A stretch of 64,000 nt of DNA, taken from assembly GCF_030388245.1 (NCBI RefSeq), contig NZ_CP098361.1:62001-126000 (forward strand). The letters run 5' to 3'. Under the pieces are notes generated by a model that saw nothing but the letters and a program-made list of their open reading frames with translations, was not told where the DNA came from and made no database searches. The position numbers and the translations under genes were made by a program. This DNA is from Paracoccus sp. TOH (lineage in GTDB: Bacteria; Pseudomonadota; Alphaproteobacteria; Rhodobacterales; Rhodobacteraceae). Positions 16,153 to 28,137 of this stretch are shown in pieces. Numbering within the stretch: position 1 is the first letter of the stretch; every line of letters begins with the position of its first letter.

Positions 16153-16950
16153 ATGGCAGAGAAAGCTCAGAAATCCAAAAAGCCCGCCTGGGTGATCGAC
16201 AAGGAACGCGCCCGCCGCGCCGCTGCGGCCGAAACCGTCTGGCTGTTCGGCCTGCACGCGGTGCGCGACGCGCTCGCCAATCCCAAGCGCGAGAAGCTGC
16301 GACTCGTCGTCACCCAGAACGCTCTCGACCGGTTGGGGCCCCTGCCCGGCGATGTCGTGCCCGAGATCACCGACGCCCGGGTCTTCGACCGCAGCGTCCC
16401 GCTGCCGCCGGAAAGCGTGCATCAGGGCGCCGCGCTGGAGGTGAAGCCGCTGAAATGGGGCAGCCTGACCGATCTCGCCCTGTCAGGGCCCGGCCGGCCG
16501 CTGCTGGTGGCGCTGGACCGGGTCACCGATCCGCATAACGTCGGGGCGATCCTGCGCTCTGCCGAGGTGTTCGGCGCCCGCGCGGTCATCGCGCCCTCGC
16601 GCCATGCCGCGCCCGAAACCGGCGCCCTGGCCAAGACCGCCTCGGGCGCGCTGGAGCGCCAGCCCTATCTGCGTGTCACCAACCTGGCCGATGCGCTGAT
16701 CGAGCTGCAAGGCATGGGCTATGCGGTCCTGGGCCTGGACGGCACCGGAGAGGACACCCTGCCCGAGGCGCTGCAGGACCTCTCGGGCCGGCCGATCTGC
16801 CTGGTGCTGGGCGCCGAGGGCCCCGGCCTGCGCGAGCGCACGCGCGAGACCTGCGACCGCATCCTGCGCATTCCCTTCGCGGCGGATTTCGGCTCGCTCA
16901 ACGTCTCGAACGCCGCGGCGGTGGCGCTCTACGCCGCCTCACGCTGTTGA
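16153..16950 (+). CDS. rlmB: 23S rRNA (guanosine-2'-O-)-methyltransferase RlmB
   Basis: A 265-residue SpoU-class methyltransferase that 2'-O-methylates G2251 of 23S rRNA using SAM. The N-terminal substrate-binding domain (WLFGLHAVRDALANPKR) is followed by the SPOUT knot motifs: LDRVTDPHNVGAILRSAEVF, LVLGAEGPGL and the C-terminal NVSNAAAVALY. The basic N-terminal extension (AEKAQKSKKPAWV) is common in alphaproteobacterial RlmB. It stands alone, divergent from tRNA-Tyr. Confidence 0.95.
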   Translation: MAEKAQKSKKPAWVIDKERARRAAAAETVWLFGLHAVRDALANPKREKLRLVVTQNALDRLGPLPGDVVPEITDARVFDRSVPLPPESVHQGAALEVKPLKWGSLTDLALSGPGRPLLVALDRVTDPHNVGAILRSAEVFGARAVIAPSRHAAPETGALAKTASGALERQPYLRVTNLADALIELQGMGYAVLGLDGTGEDTLPEALQDLSGRPICLVLGAEGPGLRERTRETCDRILRIPFAADFGSLNVSNAAAVALYAASRC

Positions 16951-17048
16951 GCGCCGGGATCACATCGCTGCTAGAACCCGCCCGGCTTGGTTGAGAATCG
17001 CCGGTCGATTTGCCAGATGCTGAGAAGCGCCCAGCATCTTCGGTCATC

Positions 17049-17462
17049 ATGATTCGCCCGTTCCTTGTCAGCCTGCTGCTTTTCATGCCCGTTTCTTCGG
17101 CGATGGCGCAGGATTGGGCACTGGACGGCATGGATCCGGTCTCCTACTGGGCCGAAAATGCCGCGGTGCCGGGACGTTCGGACCTGGTGACGCTGTGGCG
17201 CGGCAAGGAATGGCATTTCGCCAGCGAGCAGAATCGCAGCCTTTTCGAAGCTAATCCGGGGGCTTACGCGCCCGGCCTCGGCGGGCTTTGCGTGGTGGCG
17301 CTGTCCGAAGGCCGGTCCGAGCCGGGCAATCCGCGCTATTTCGTGGTCATCGGCCAGCGCACCTATTTTCTGCGCACGGAACAGGCGCGTCAGCGGCTTC
17401 TTGCCGATCCTCAGCATGTGCTGATGCGGGCAAAGGCGTTCTGGACGCGGACGAATCCGTAA
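17049..17462 (+). CDS. YHS domain-containing exported protein
   Basis: A 137-residue protein with a signal peptide, MIRPFLVSLLLFMPVSSAMA, cleaved before QDW. The mature part has the YHS-like pattern DGMDPVSYWAENAAVPG...LWRGKEWHFASEQNRSLFEANP, YAPGLGGLCVVALS. Family members are small periplasmic proteins, some implicated in metal binding, but no enzymatic role is established. I chose the ATG at 17049 because the signal peptide starts there; an in-frame ATG 13 codons upstream would spoil it. Confidence 0.8.
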   Translation: MIRPFLVSLLLFMPVSSAMAQDWALDGMDPVSYWAENAAVPGRSDLVTLWRGKEWHFASEQNRSLFEANPGAYAPGLGGLCVVALSEGRSEPGNPRYFVVIGQRTYFLRTEQARQRLLADPQHVLMRAKAFWTRTNP

Positions 17463-17522
17463 GATCTTCACATTTTTGCGAGAGGGGTGGAACCTTTTGG
17501 CCACGGTTCCCATTTATTTACC

Positions 17523-17549
17523 GAACATGACCACGGAACGGTCATGTTC
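17523..17549. promoter_or_regulatory. Perfect 10-base inverted repeat
   Basis: GAACATGACC (17523-17532) and GGTCATGTTC (17540-17549) are separated by 7 bases. It lies between the YHS gene and a terminator hairpin, with no run of T after it. It could be a regulator-binding site or a structured 3' end. Confidence 0.4.
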
Positions 17550-17576
17550 AGATCACTGTCCCTCGTTCCGCGACTT

Positions 17577-17610
17577 GCGCCCGGCCAGACCTCTGGACCG
17601 GGCGCTTTTT
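17577..17610 (+). terminator. Intrinsic terminator downstream of the YHS gene
   Basis: GCGCCCGG (17577-17584) pairs with CCGGGCGC (17598-17605), followed by five T. It would stop transcripts from the YHS gene before the CoA-binding gene, which begins 39 bases later. Confidence 0.75.
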
Positions 17611-17648
17611 CCATGCCACTTTCGGTTGAGATCTTGGGGGAGGATCAG

Positions 17649-18101
17649 ATGAACCTGGCAGTACTTCGCGATATCGGCACGTCACCGGTCGATGAGGACA
17701 TTTCCCGCATCGCCCGGAGCACGCGCTGCATCGCCATCGTCGGCCTGTCGCCGAACGAGGCCCGACCATCCTGGGGTGTCGCCCGCTATCTGAAATCGCA
17801 GGGCTACCGGGTGATTCCGGTCAATCCCGGCCATGCCGGCGGCACCATCCTTGACGAGCTTGTCTATGCCGACCTGCGGGCCATTCCGCATGAGACCGGC
17901 GTGGACATGGTGGACATCTTCCGCCGGTCCGAGGCGGTGCCCGGCATCGTCGACCAGGCGCTGTACAGCCTGCCGCGGCTGCGCACGATCTGGATGCAAC
18001 TGGGCGTCAGCCACGCGCTGGCCGCGAGTCGGGCGCGGGCAAAGGGGCTGACGGTGATCGAGGATCGTTGCCCCAAGATCGAATTCCCGCGCTTCCTGTG
18101 A
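17649..18101 (+). CDS. CoA-binding protein (YccU-like)
   Basis: A 150-residue protein with a Rossmann CoA-binding domain related to the N-terminal part of succinyl-CoA synthetase alpha: AIVGLSPNEARPSWGVARYL near residues 33-52, YRVIPVNPG near 57-65, then VDMVDIFRRSEAVPGIVDQA and TIWMQLGV. Physiological role is unknown. A GGGGGAGGAT ribosome-binding site lies just before the ATG at 17649, and the preceding terminator supports this start over longer frames. Confidence 0.85.
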   Translation: MNLAVLRDIGTSPVDEDISRIARSTRCIAIVGLSPNEARPSWGVARYLKSQGYRVIPVNPGHAGGTILDELVYADLRAIPHETGVDMVDIFRRSEAVPGIVDQALYSLPRLRTIWMQLGVSHALAASRARAKGLTVIEDRCPKIEFPRFL

Positions 18102-18108
18102 CACGAGA

Positions 18109-18135
18109 AAGGCCCCGGCTGGTTACCGGGGCCTT
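18109..18135. terminator. Bidirectional terminator hairpin
   Basis: AAGGCCCCGG (18109-18118) pairs with CCGGGGCCTT (18126-18135) around a 7-base loop, between the convergent CoA-binding gene (+) and prs (-). It is symmetric, so it could serve both. Confidence 0.65.
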
Positions 18136-18165
18136 GAGCCATGGACGGGCCGAGACGGCCCAGGG

Positions 18166-19185
18166 TCAGATACCCGAATAGAGCCCCTCGTAGATCGGCC
18201 CCAACGTGTCCACCTCGAACAGCGAACTGACCGAGGTGCCGTTCCAGATGTTCAGGATCGCCTGGGCAAACATCGGCGCGGTCGGCACGATGCGGATGTT
18301 CGAGGCGGATTTCACCTTCTCGGTCGGCTCGATCGAATCGGTGATGACCAGCGATTTCATCACCGAGCCCTGCACCCGCTCGACCGCGGGGCCGGACAGG
18401 ACACCGTGGGTGATGTAGGCATGCACCTCGGTCGCGCCGTGCTCGGTCAGCACCTGCGCCGCCTTGCAAAGCGTGCCGGCAGTGTCGCAGATGTCGTCGA
18501 CGATGATGCAGGTCTTGCCGGTCACGTCGCCGATCACCGTCATCTCGGCGATTTCGCCCGGTTTCTCGCGGCGCTTGTCGACGATGGCCAAGGGCGCGCC
18601 GATGCGCTGCGCCAGTTCCCGCGCCCGCGCCACGCCGCCCACGTCGGGCGAGATCACCATCAGATCCGACAGCCGTTCGCGGAAATGGTGCTTGATGTCC
18701 AGCGCAAAGACCGGCGCGGCATAAAGGTTGTCCACCGGAATGTCGAAGAAGCCCTGGATCTGCGCCGCGTGCAGGTCCAGCGTCAGCACCCGGTCCACGC
18801 CCGCCTCGGTCAGCAGGTTGGCCACCAGCTTGGCGCTGATCGGCGTGCGGGCCTTGGCGCGGCGGTCCTGGCGGGCATAGCCGAAATAGGGAATCACCGC
18901 GGTGATGCGCGCCGCCGACGAACGCTTCAGCGCATCTGTCATGATCAGCAGCTCCATCAGGTTGTCATTGGCCGGGTTCGAGGTCGGCTGGATGATGAAC
19001 ATGTCCTCGCCGCGGACGTTCTCATAGACCTCGACGAAGATCTCCTGATCGTTGAAACGCTCGACCCGCGCCTCGATGGGGGCGACGTTCATCCCGCGAT
19101 GCATCGACATGCGCCGGGCGATGGCATTGGCCAGAGGCCGGTTCGCATTCCCCGCGATGAGCTTCGGTTCGGTCATGGCCGGCAT
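18166..19185 (-). CDS. prs: Ribose-phosphate pyrophosphokinase (PRPP synthetase)
   Basis: A 339-residue cytoplasmic enzyme making PRPP from ribose 5-phosphate and ATP for nucleotide, His and Trp synthesis. Motifs are [15 protein letters not shown] (substrate region), [19 protein letters not shown] (ATP flexible loop), [20 protein letters not shown], and the PRPP loop [13 protein letters not shown]. The start MPAMTEPKL at 19185 has AGGGA a few bases upstream; the second ATG at 19176 is an alternative. Length is slightly above the usual ~315. Confidence 0.96.
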   Translation of the reverse strand: MPAMTEPKLIAGNANRPLANAIARRMSMHRGMNVAPIEARVERFNDQEIFVEVYENVRGEDMFIIQPTSNPANDNLMELLIMTDALKRSSAARITAVIPYFGYARQDRRAKARTPISAKLVANLLTEAGVDRVLTLDLHAAQIQGFFDIPVDNLYAAPVFALDIKHHFRERLSDLMVISPDVGGVARARELAQRIGAPLAIVDKRREKPGEIAEMTVIGDVTGKTCIIVDDICDTAGTLCKAAQVLTEHGATEVHAYITHGVLSGPAVERVQGSVMKSLVITDSIEPTEKVKSASNIRIVPTAPMFAQAILNIWNGTSVSSLFEVDTLGPIYEGLYSGI

Positions 19186-19266
19186 GGGCTTTCCCTGTCT
19201 GGATTCGTGCGATTGCACCCCGCTTAGCACCGGGCTAGCTTGCCCGCAAACCCCGGAGGCACACTC

Positions 19267-19866
19267 ATGGCGCATATCGACTATTACTTCGGCACACCCA
19301 GCCCCTGGGCCTATCTGGCCGGGGACCGGCTTGAACGGATCGCCGCCCGCCATGGCGCGTCGATCACCTACAAGCCCGTGGACCTGATGCAGCTTTTCGA
19401 CCGCACCGGCGGCGTGCGACCGGCGAACCGCCACCCCTCGCGGATGGAATACCGCGCCCAGGAGCTGCGGCGCTGGTCCCAGCATCTGGGCGTGCCCCTG
19501 AACCTGAAGCCCGCCTTCTGGCCGGTGAACCCGGCGCCCTCCTCCTATGCGATCATCGCCGCGCAACAGGCCGGCGGCGGCGACCTGCCGGGGCTGGTGC
19601 AGGGCTTCCTGCGCGGGGTCTGGGCCGAAGATGCCGACATCGCCGACGATGCGGTGATCCGCGCCAAGCTCGCCGCCGCGGGCTTCGACCCCGATCTTGC
19701 CGACAAGGGCCTGTTCGTCGGGGCCGAGACCTTCGGCCGCAATCTGGAACACGCGGCCGAGGCCGGCGTCTTCGGCTCGCCCTTCTATGTGGTGCGCGAC
19801 AGCGGCGAGCGGTTCTGGGGCCAGGACCGGCTGGATTTCCTCGACCGGTATCTGGCCGGCCTGTGA
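19267..19866 (+). CDS. 2-hydroxychromene-2-carboxylate isomerase-like protein (DsbA family)
   Basis: A 199-residue thioredoxin-fold protein of the kappa-class GST/HCCA isomerase group. The glutathione-contacting N-terminus reads [13 protein letters not shown] with the family Ser. The helical insertion and C-terminal [11 protein letters not shown] (cis-Pro segment), [10 protein letters not shown] are typical. HCCA isomerases work in naphthalene breakdown, but no such genes are nearby, so a general glutathione-dependent isomerase is likelier. The ATG at 19267 has CCGGAGG upstream. The following gene overlaps its stop (GTGA). Confidence 0.85.
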   Translation: MAHIDYYFGTPSPWAYLAGDRLERIAARHGASITYKPVDLMQLFDRTGGVRPANRHPSRMEYRAQELRRWSQHLGVPLNLKPAFWPVNPAPSSYAIIAAQQAGGGDLPGLVQGFLRGVWAEDADIADDAVIRAKLAAAGFDPDLADKGLFVGAETFGRNLEHAAEAGVFGSPFYVVRDSGERFWGQDRLDFLDRYLAGL

Positions 19867-20633
19867 GCGCACTGCATCTGAGGCATTGGCCGGGGCCCGA
19901 GGAGCGCCCGGCCCTGGCGTTGCATTGCATGATGGGCAATGCCGGCTATTGGAAGCCGATCGCCGCGGATCTGCGTCATCGCGTGCGGATCGCCGCGCCC
20001 GACCTGCCCGGTCATGGCCAGAGCCCCGACTGGGCCGGCGGACCGCCCGACTACCATACCTTCGTGACCCGCGCGGCGGCGGCACTGATCGACCGCCCGC
20101 TGGATCTGATCGGGCACAGCATGGGCGCCACCGTCGCCCTGCGCATCGCCGTGGCGGCGCCCGAGGCGGTACGCAGCCTGACCCTGATCGAGCCGGTGCT
20201 GTTCGCCGCCGCACCCGAGGTCATGAACGATGCGCTTCTGGACGATGTCGCGGCCCGGCTTGCCGCCGGCGCCGATGCCGAGGCGGCACAGGCTTTCCTG
20301 GGCGTCTGGGGCGGGCTCGACTGGCAATCCCAGACCCCTGCCGGCCAGGCGCGGCTGACACGGCAGATCCATCTGGTGCAGGCCAGCAACGAGGCGCTGC
20401 GCCAGGACAGTGCCAATATCCTGCGCGAGGGCGGGCTGGAAGCCATCGACGCCCCGGTGCTGATCGTCATGGGGGCCGAGTCGCCGCCGGTGATCCCGGC
20501 CATCGCCGACGCCCTGGCGGCGCGGCTGCCGGATGTCGGGCGCGCCCGTGTGCCGGGGGCCGGACACATGCTGCCCATCACCCATCCGCGGCAGGTGGCC
20601 GAGCTGATCGGGCTGAACCTCGACCGCGCCTGA
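19863..20633 (+). CDS. Alpha/beta hydrolase
   Basis: A 256-residue alpha/beta hydrolase. [17 protein letters not shown] forms the oxyanion-hole region, IGHSMGA (Ser near residue 87) is the nucleophile elbow, and [11 protein letters not shown] carries the catalytic His near 240. The GTG start overlaps the previous gene's TGA in a GTGA junction, indicating coupled translation with the isomerase-like gene. Substrate unknown. Confidence 0.85.
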   Translation: MSALHLRHWPGPEERPALALHCMMGNAGYWKPIAADLRHRVRIAAPDLPGHGQSPDWAGGPPDYHTFVTRAAAALIDRPLDLIGHSMGATVALRIAVAAPEAVRSLTLIEPVLFAAAPEVMNDALLDDVAARLAAGADAEAAQAFLGVWGGLDWQSQTPAGQARLTRQIHLVQASNEALRQDSANILREGGLEAIDAPVLIVMGAESPPVIPAIADALAARLPDVGRARVPGAGHMLPITHPRQVAELIGLNLDRA

Positions 20634-20638
20634 GCAGA

Positions 20639-20989
20639 TCAGTCCGGATCCCAGTCATCCTCGTGCCGGACCGGGCCGATGGCCATCCAGCTGGCCCGCA
20701 CCCGGGCGACGCGGGTGTCGCCCCAGGTGCGGAACTGCAGCTCGAACCCGTCGGTGGTGATGTGGGCCGCCTGGATGTCGGCACGCTGATTGGCGTTGCG
20801 ATCCACGTCCCACATGCTCAGCCCGACATGCACGACCGGGGGTTCGGCGAAGCTCTCGTCGAAGCGCACGCGCTGGACCTCGACCCGCGCCCCCTGCCCG
20901 GTCCACATCGGGCCGCCGCTCTCGAAAGCCGAGAACATCTCGGTCGAGCCATTGGCGACACCGACGGCGAAATGGCCAAAACGTCTCAA
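20639..20989 (-). CDS. H-type lectin domain-containing protein
   Basis: A 116-residue protein resembling the H-type lectin domain: FDESFAEPPVVHVGLSMWDVD, then ITTDGFELQFRTWGDTRVA and a tail with VRASWMAIGP. H-type lectins bind GalNAc in animals; bacterial single-domain versions have no known job. No signal peptide is seen. It follows atpC by about 100 bases with a terminator between, so it probably has separate or read-through expression. Confidence 0.75.
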   Translation of the reverse strand: MRRFGHFAVGVANGSTEMFSAFESGGPMWTGQGARVEVQRVRFDESFAEPPVVHVGLSMWDVDRNANQRADIQAAHITTDGFELQFRTWGDTRVARVRASWMAIGPVRHEDDWDPD

Positions 20990-21040
20990 GTCCCGTTCCT
21001 CTCCCCCAGCGATATGGAATGACCAGAGAACGAATTAATA

Positions 21041-21063
21041 AAGCCCCGGAACCTCCGGGGCTT
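21041..21063 (-). terminator. Terminator of the atp operon
   Basis: AAGCCCCGG and CCGGGGCTT form a 9-base stem around a 5-base loop. Leftward it is followed by TATTAATT, and on the other side by TTATCTTTTT for the plus strand. It lies 26 bases beyond the atpC stop. Confidence 0.75.
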
Positions 21064-21088
21064 GTTATCTTTTTAGACAATACCCGCG

Positions 21089-21535
21089 TCAGTGCGGAAA
21101 ATTTGCCTGGTTCGGATCGAGCCCGATATGGGTGCCGAGCGCCTCCATGTCGGCCAGCAGCTTGACCGCCGCGGCGACCAGCTCCTCTCCGGCGGATTCG
21201 CGCTCCTTGGCGGCCTGCACGCGACGATGCGCCTGGGCCATCATCTCGTTGAAGACCTCCTGCGTCATCTCGGCGCGGGGATGCCCGCGCTCGGCCAGCA
21301 GGGTGACGGATTCGTTGTTGATCTCGGCGAAGCCGCCGGTGACCGCGAATTCCGTCTCGGACCCGTCGCCCGCCACCACGGTCACCAGACCGGGGCGCAG
21401 GTTGACGATGGCCGGCGCATGGCCGGGCATCGCCGTCAGGTCGCCATCGGCGCCGGGCAGGCGCACCTCGCGCACCGGGACGGAAACCAGGTTCCGTTCC
21501 GGCGAGACGAGGTCGAACTGCATCGTGTCGGCCAT
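21089..21535 (-). CDS. atpC: ATP synthase epsilon subunit
   Basis: A 148-residue F1 epsilon subunit: beta-sandwich N-terminal domain (MQFDLVSPERNLVSVPVREV, LPGADGDLTAMPGHAP, VTGGFAEINNESVTLLAE) and a helical C-terminus. It belongs to the central rotor stalk and can inhibit ATP hydrolysis. Last gene of atpHAGDC, 9 bases after atpD and followed by a terminator. Confidence 0.97.
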   Translation of the reverse strand: MADTMQFDLVSPERNLVSVPVREVRLPGADGDLTAMPGHAPAIVNLRPGLVTVVAGDGSETEFAVTGGFAEINNESVTLLAERGHPRAEMTQEVFNEMMAQAHRRVQAAKERESAGEELVAAAVKLLADMEALGTHIGLDPNQANFPH

Positions 21536-21544
21536 GTCGCCCCC

Positions 21545-22987
<1,443 letters not shown>

Positions 22988-23860
22988 TCAGAGCGCCTCT
23001 GCGCCCGAGATGATTTCAATCAGTTCCTTGGTGATCGCGGCCTGACGCGAGCGGTTGTACTCGGTGGTCAGACGGTCGATCATGTCGCCGGCATTGCGCG
23101 TGGCGTTGTCCATGGCGGTCATCCGCGCGCCCTGCTCGGAGGCGGCGTTTTCCAGCAGCGCCGCGAAGACCTGCGTCGCCACCGAACGCGGCAGCAGGTC
23201 GTTCAGGATCGCATGCTCATCCGGCTCGTAATCGTAGAGCGCCGAGGCCGCGGCCTCGCCCTCCTCGACCACGGCGGGAATGACCTGCCGGGCGGTCGGA
23301 ACCTGGCTGATGACGGATTCGAAACGGTTGTAGAACAGCGTGGCCACGTCGAACTGCCCCGCCTCGAACCGGTCGAGAATCTCGTCGGCGATGGCGCGCG
23401 CATTGTCATAACCGATGCGCTTGACCTCGCTGAGATCGACGTGATTCACGAAGAGATTGCCGTATTCGCGCTTGAGCTGCTCGCGGCCCTTCTTGCCGAC
23501 GGTCAGGATTTCCACCTGCTTGCCCTGCGCCTGCAGGTCCAGCAGGCGCTGGCGGGCGAGCTTGACGATGGACGAGTTGAACCCGCCCGCAAGCCCGCGC
23601 TCCGAGGTCATCACCACCAGCAGGTGGCGGCGGTCTTCGCCGGTCCCGGCCAGCAGCCGCGGCGCCATGTCCGAGCCGGCCGCTGCAGCGGTCAGCCCGG
23701 CCATCACCGTGGACATCCGGTCGGCATAGGGACGCGCCGCCTCCGCCGCTTCCTGCGCCCGGCGCAGTTTCGCGGCGGCGACCATCTGCATCGCCTTGGT
23801 GATCTTGCGCGTGTTCTTGACGCTGCCGATCCGGTTCTTGAGATCCTTGAGGCTGGGCAT
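22988..23860 (-). CDS. atpG: ATP synthase gamma subunit
   Basis: A 290-residue rotor shaft subunit. The N-terminal coiled coil ([36 protein letters not shown]) and the C-terminal helix ([20 protein letters not shown]) are the conserved ends. An insertion-like segment around residues 195-215 ([20 protein letters not shown]) is usual for alphaproteobacteria. Third gene of atpHAGDC. Confidence 0.97.
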   Translation of the reverse strand: MPSLKDLKNRIGSVKNTRKITKAMQMVAAAKLRRAQEAAEAARPYADRMSTVMAGLTAAAAGSDMAPRLLAGTGEDRRHLLVVMTSERGLAGGFNSSIVKLARQRLLDLQAQGKQVEILTVGKKGREQLKREYGNLFVNHVDLSEVKRIGYDNARAIADEILDRFEAGQFDVATLFYNRFESVISQVPTARQVIPAVVEEGEAAASALYDYEPDEHAILNDLLPRSVATQVFAALLENAASEQGARMTAMDNATRNAGDMIDRLTTEYNRSRQAAITKELIEIISGAEAL

Positions 23861-23872
23861 CTATCCCTCCCC

Positions 23873-25407
<1,535 letters not shown>

Positions 25408-25408
<1 letters not shown>

Positions 25409-25974
25409 TATCCGACCTCTTTCATAGCATTCTGGAGGGAGGCGAGCTTGGAGCGGATCGAGCTGTCGATCATCTGCGAGCCCAGTTTGACGATCATGCC
25501 GCCGATGAGGCTTTCATCGACGCGCGCGTTCAGTTTCACCTTCTTGCCCGATTTCACGGCCAGCGTGTCCGCGAGACGGGTCTTCTGCTCGTCGCTCAGC
25601 GCCTGGGCGCTGACCACGTCGGCGGTGACCTCGCCGCGCGCATCGGCGATCAGGCCGCGCAGCCGGGCGATGAACTGCGGCAGGGCGAACAACCGGCGGT
25701 TTTTCGCCATCAGCCGCAGCGTGTTGGCCAGTTCGGGCGACAGGCCCATGCGCTCGGCCAGGGTGCCGATCGCCGCTTCCTGCTGCTGGCGGTCGTAAAG
25801 GGGCGAGACGGTCAGATCGCGCAGATCCTTGCTGGCGTCATAGGCCAAGGCCAGATCATCGATCTGGCTGGACAGGGCGTCGATGCCACCCGCATCCCGG
25901 ACCAGATCGAACAGGGCCTGTGCGTAACGCCCGGCGATATCAGCGGAAATCGAAGCGGAATTGGCCACGGTCAT
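25408..25974 (-). CDS. atpH: ATP synthase delta subunit
   Basis: A 188-residue peripheral-stalk subunit (OSCP type) linking F1 to the b/b' stator. [17 protein letters not shown] at the N-terminus and the C-terminal [21 protein letters not shown] are family hallmarks. I start it at the ATG of MTVANSAS (25974) because GGAAGG precedes it; an upstream in-frame ATG adds 23 residues foreign to the family. First gene of atpHAGDC; the F0 genes are not in the window. Confidence 0.95.
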
Positions 25975-26095
25975 CCTTCCGGTTAGCGCAAGCTCCGCTG
26001 GCGGGCCGGCTGGCAGGCCGGTCAGTCGCGGAGCGCGGGTCAAGGGTCGGCCCTGGCATGGATCGGGCTGAGGCCTTCCCGAAAATCTGCGGCGT

Positions 26096-26123
26096 CTCTA
26101 GCAGGTGATTTTCGCTGCCGCAA
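26096..26123 (-). promoter_or_regulatory. Candidate promoter of atpHAGDC
   Basis: On the minus strand TTGCGG (26118-26123) and CTAGAG (26096-26101) lie 16 bases apart, about 120 bases upstream of the atpH start. The fit to a sigma-70 promoter is moderate. Confidence 0.4.
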
Positions 26124-26255
26124 CCGCCTTGAACACGGAAATGAGAGTGTTTCGGTCCTTAGGGATGGCGAGTTTTCCGCCGATTGCGCAAACAGCCGCG
26201 GCGCATGGCTTCTCGCGCGGGTGCGCGTGGGCGCGATATGGATTTCGGGCCGGGG

Positions 26256-27077
26256 TCAGGTCGGCCGAGGATTCGCCCCGCCGCGCCCCGGACCGCCGGC
26301 GGGACCGCGGGCGGCCCGCCCGGCGCCCTGCCCCGCCGGCCGCGGCCGGGCGATGCCCTCGAGCACGTCGAGCGGGCTCGGCACGCTGACCTTCCGGCCG
26401 CGGCCGACCGGCGCCTGGACCTGCTTGGTGAACTCGGTCAGCACCACCCCGGCGACCAGCACCTGGCTGATGCGCAGCCCGGTCCGTTCCCACATCTGGG
26501 CGCTTTTCAGCCAGAACCGCCGGTCCGAGGGCGGGATATAAAGCGCCGCCCCCGTCCGCTCGGGCACGAAGCCGGCCGCGCGGGCCTGCGCCTCGAGCTG
26601 GCCGGCGGTGTAGCTGCGCCCGAAGCCAAAGGGCGTGGTCTCGGACCGCGCCCAGAGCCCGGCGCGGTTCGGCCCCATGACCAGCATCCGCCCGCCCGGC
26701 CCCAGCACCCGCCAGGCCTCGTCCAGCAGCACCGCGGGATGATCGGCGGTCTCCAGCGCGTGCAGCAGCACCAGCCGGTCGACGCTGCCGGTGTCCAGCG
26801 GCCAGGCGGCTTCCTCGCACAGGACCGAGCAGTTCGGCATGCCGGCCGGCCAGGCCATTACCCCCTGCGGCCCCGGCATCAGCGAGACGACGCGCCGCGC
26901 CCGCGCCAGATAGGGCCGCAGCAGCGGTGCCGCGAAGCCGTAGCCGGCCACGGTCATGCCCTGCACCTGCTCGGGCGGCCACAGGCCGGTCAGCCGGTCG
27001 CGCAACACCCGCTGCACCACCCGCCCCAGCGCGCGGGTATAATAGAACTTCCGTAGCTCATAGACGTCGTGATGCAT
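26256..27077 (-). CDS. Class I SAM-dependent methyltransferase
   Basis: A 273-residue protein with a Methyltransf_11-like core: [17 protein letters not shown] is a degenerate SAM motif I, then [38 protein letters not shown] (post-I and motif IV-like), and [20 protein letters not shown]. The C-terminal 40 residues are Pro-, Gly- and Arg-rich and probably disordered. I start it at MHHDVYELR (27077), which opens the conserved domain. It is divergent from gloB with a 51-base gap, a neighbourhood I recall from other Rhodobacteraceae. Substrate unknown. Confidence 0.82.
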   Translation of the reverse strand: MHHDVYELRKFYYTRALGRVVQRVLRDRLTGLWPPEQVQGMTVAGYGFAAPLLRPYLARARRVVSLMPGPQGVMAWPAGMPNCSVLCEEAAWPLDTGSVDRLVLLHALETADHPAVLLDEAWRVLGPGGRMLVMGPNRAGLWARSETTPFGFGRSYTAGQLEAQARAAGFVPERTGAALYIPPSDRRFWLKSAQMWERTGLRISQVLVAGVVLTEFTKQVQAPVGRGRKVSVPSPLDVLEGIARPRPAGQGAGRAARGPAGGPGRGGANPRPT

Positions 27078-27128
27078 TGCGCCTCCGGCTTCGCGAGGCC
27101 AGACTGCGGCAAAGTGAGGAATTTGCCA

Positions 27129-27875
27129 ATGCCGCTGGAACTCGTCCCCGTCCGCTGCCTGACCGACAATTACGCCTGGCTGCTGCATGGCAATGGCAGC
27201 ACGGCGCTGGTCGACGCCCCCGAGGCGGCGCCCATCCTGGCCGAGCTTGCCGCCCGGGGCTGGTCGCTGGACCTGATCGCCCTGACCCATCACCATGCCG
27301 ACCACATCCAGGCGGTGCCGGAACTGGTCGGGGCGACCGGCGCCCGGGTGCTTGGCAATGCCCAGGACGCCGCCCGTCTGCCGCCGCTCGACCAGCCCGT
27401 CCGGCCGGGCGGGCGTTTCGCCCTTGCCGGCGAGGAAGCCGAGGTGATCGACGTGTCCGGCCACACCATCGGCCATGTCGCCTTCCATCTGCCGGCATCG
27501 GCCATGGTCTTCACCGCCGACAGCCTGATGGCGCTGGGTTGCGGCCGGCTGTTCGAGGGTGATGCCGCGATGATGTGGGCCTCGCTTTCGCGCCTGAACG
27601 CGCTGCCGGGCGAAACCCTGGTCTGCTCGGGGCACGATTATTGCCGGGGCAACGGCGCCTTTGCGCTGTCCGTCGATCCCGACAATGCCGCTTTGCGGCA
27701 AAGGCTGGCCGAAACCGCCGCGGGCGCGCGGCCCTGCGCCCCCGCGACCCTGGCCGAGGAACGGGCGACGAATCCTTTCCTGCGCGTGGCGGAATTGCGC
27801 GATTCCCTTGGCCTGCAAGGCCGATCCGATGCCGGGGTCTTTGCCGAGTTGCGGGCGCGCAAGGACAGGTTCTAG
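27129..27875 (+). CDS. gloB: Hydroxyacylglutathione hydrolase (glyoxalase II)
   Basis: A 248-residue metallo-beta-lactamase-fold enzyme that hydrolyses S-lactoylglutathione to lactate and glutathione, detoxifying methylglyoxal. It has [10 protein letters not shown], the metal motif THHHADH (near 55-61), [32 protein letters not shown] and the glutathione-binding [15 protein letters not shown] tail. GAGG lies about 8 bases before the ATG at 27129. Length matches the family. Confidence 0.93.
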   Translation: MPLELVPVRCLTDNYAWLLHGNGSTALVDAPEAAPILAELAARGWSLDLIALTHHHADHIQAVPELVGATGARVLGNAQDAARLPPLDQPVRPGGRFALAGEEAEVIDVSGHTIGHVAFHLPASAMVFTADSLMALGCGRLFEGDAAMMWASLSRLNALPGETLVCSGHDYCRGNGAFALSVDPDNAALRQRLAETAAGARPCAPATLAEERATNPFLRVAELRDSLGLQGRSDAGVFAELRARKDRF

Positions 27876-28137
27876 GCCGCTCCGCAGCGGAGGCAAGGAA
27901 AATCTGCCTTGCCGCGACATTCATCCGATCGGCGTGGCCGGCAGGGATCCGATGCTTGAAATTTCCCCGGCCGATCATCACATCTGCCTCAACCGCCGGA
28001 AATTCGGCACGAGCGAAAGCAAATACCGCTTGAATTGCGCGAAAATCCACCGATTCTTAACTGTATCGTGACAGTCTGGTCAGGTGGACCGCTAAATCTG
28101 GCGGCCCATACCGCCAGCCGACTGACAGGAGCTTGAA

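Noticed and set aside
27876..28137. Search for clpS before clpA
   Set aside because: No frame in this 262-base gap resembles ClpS, so clpA stands alone here.
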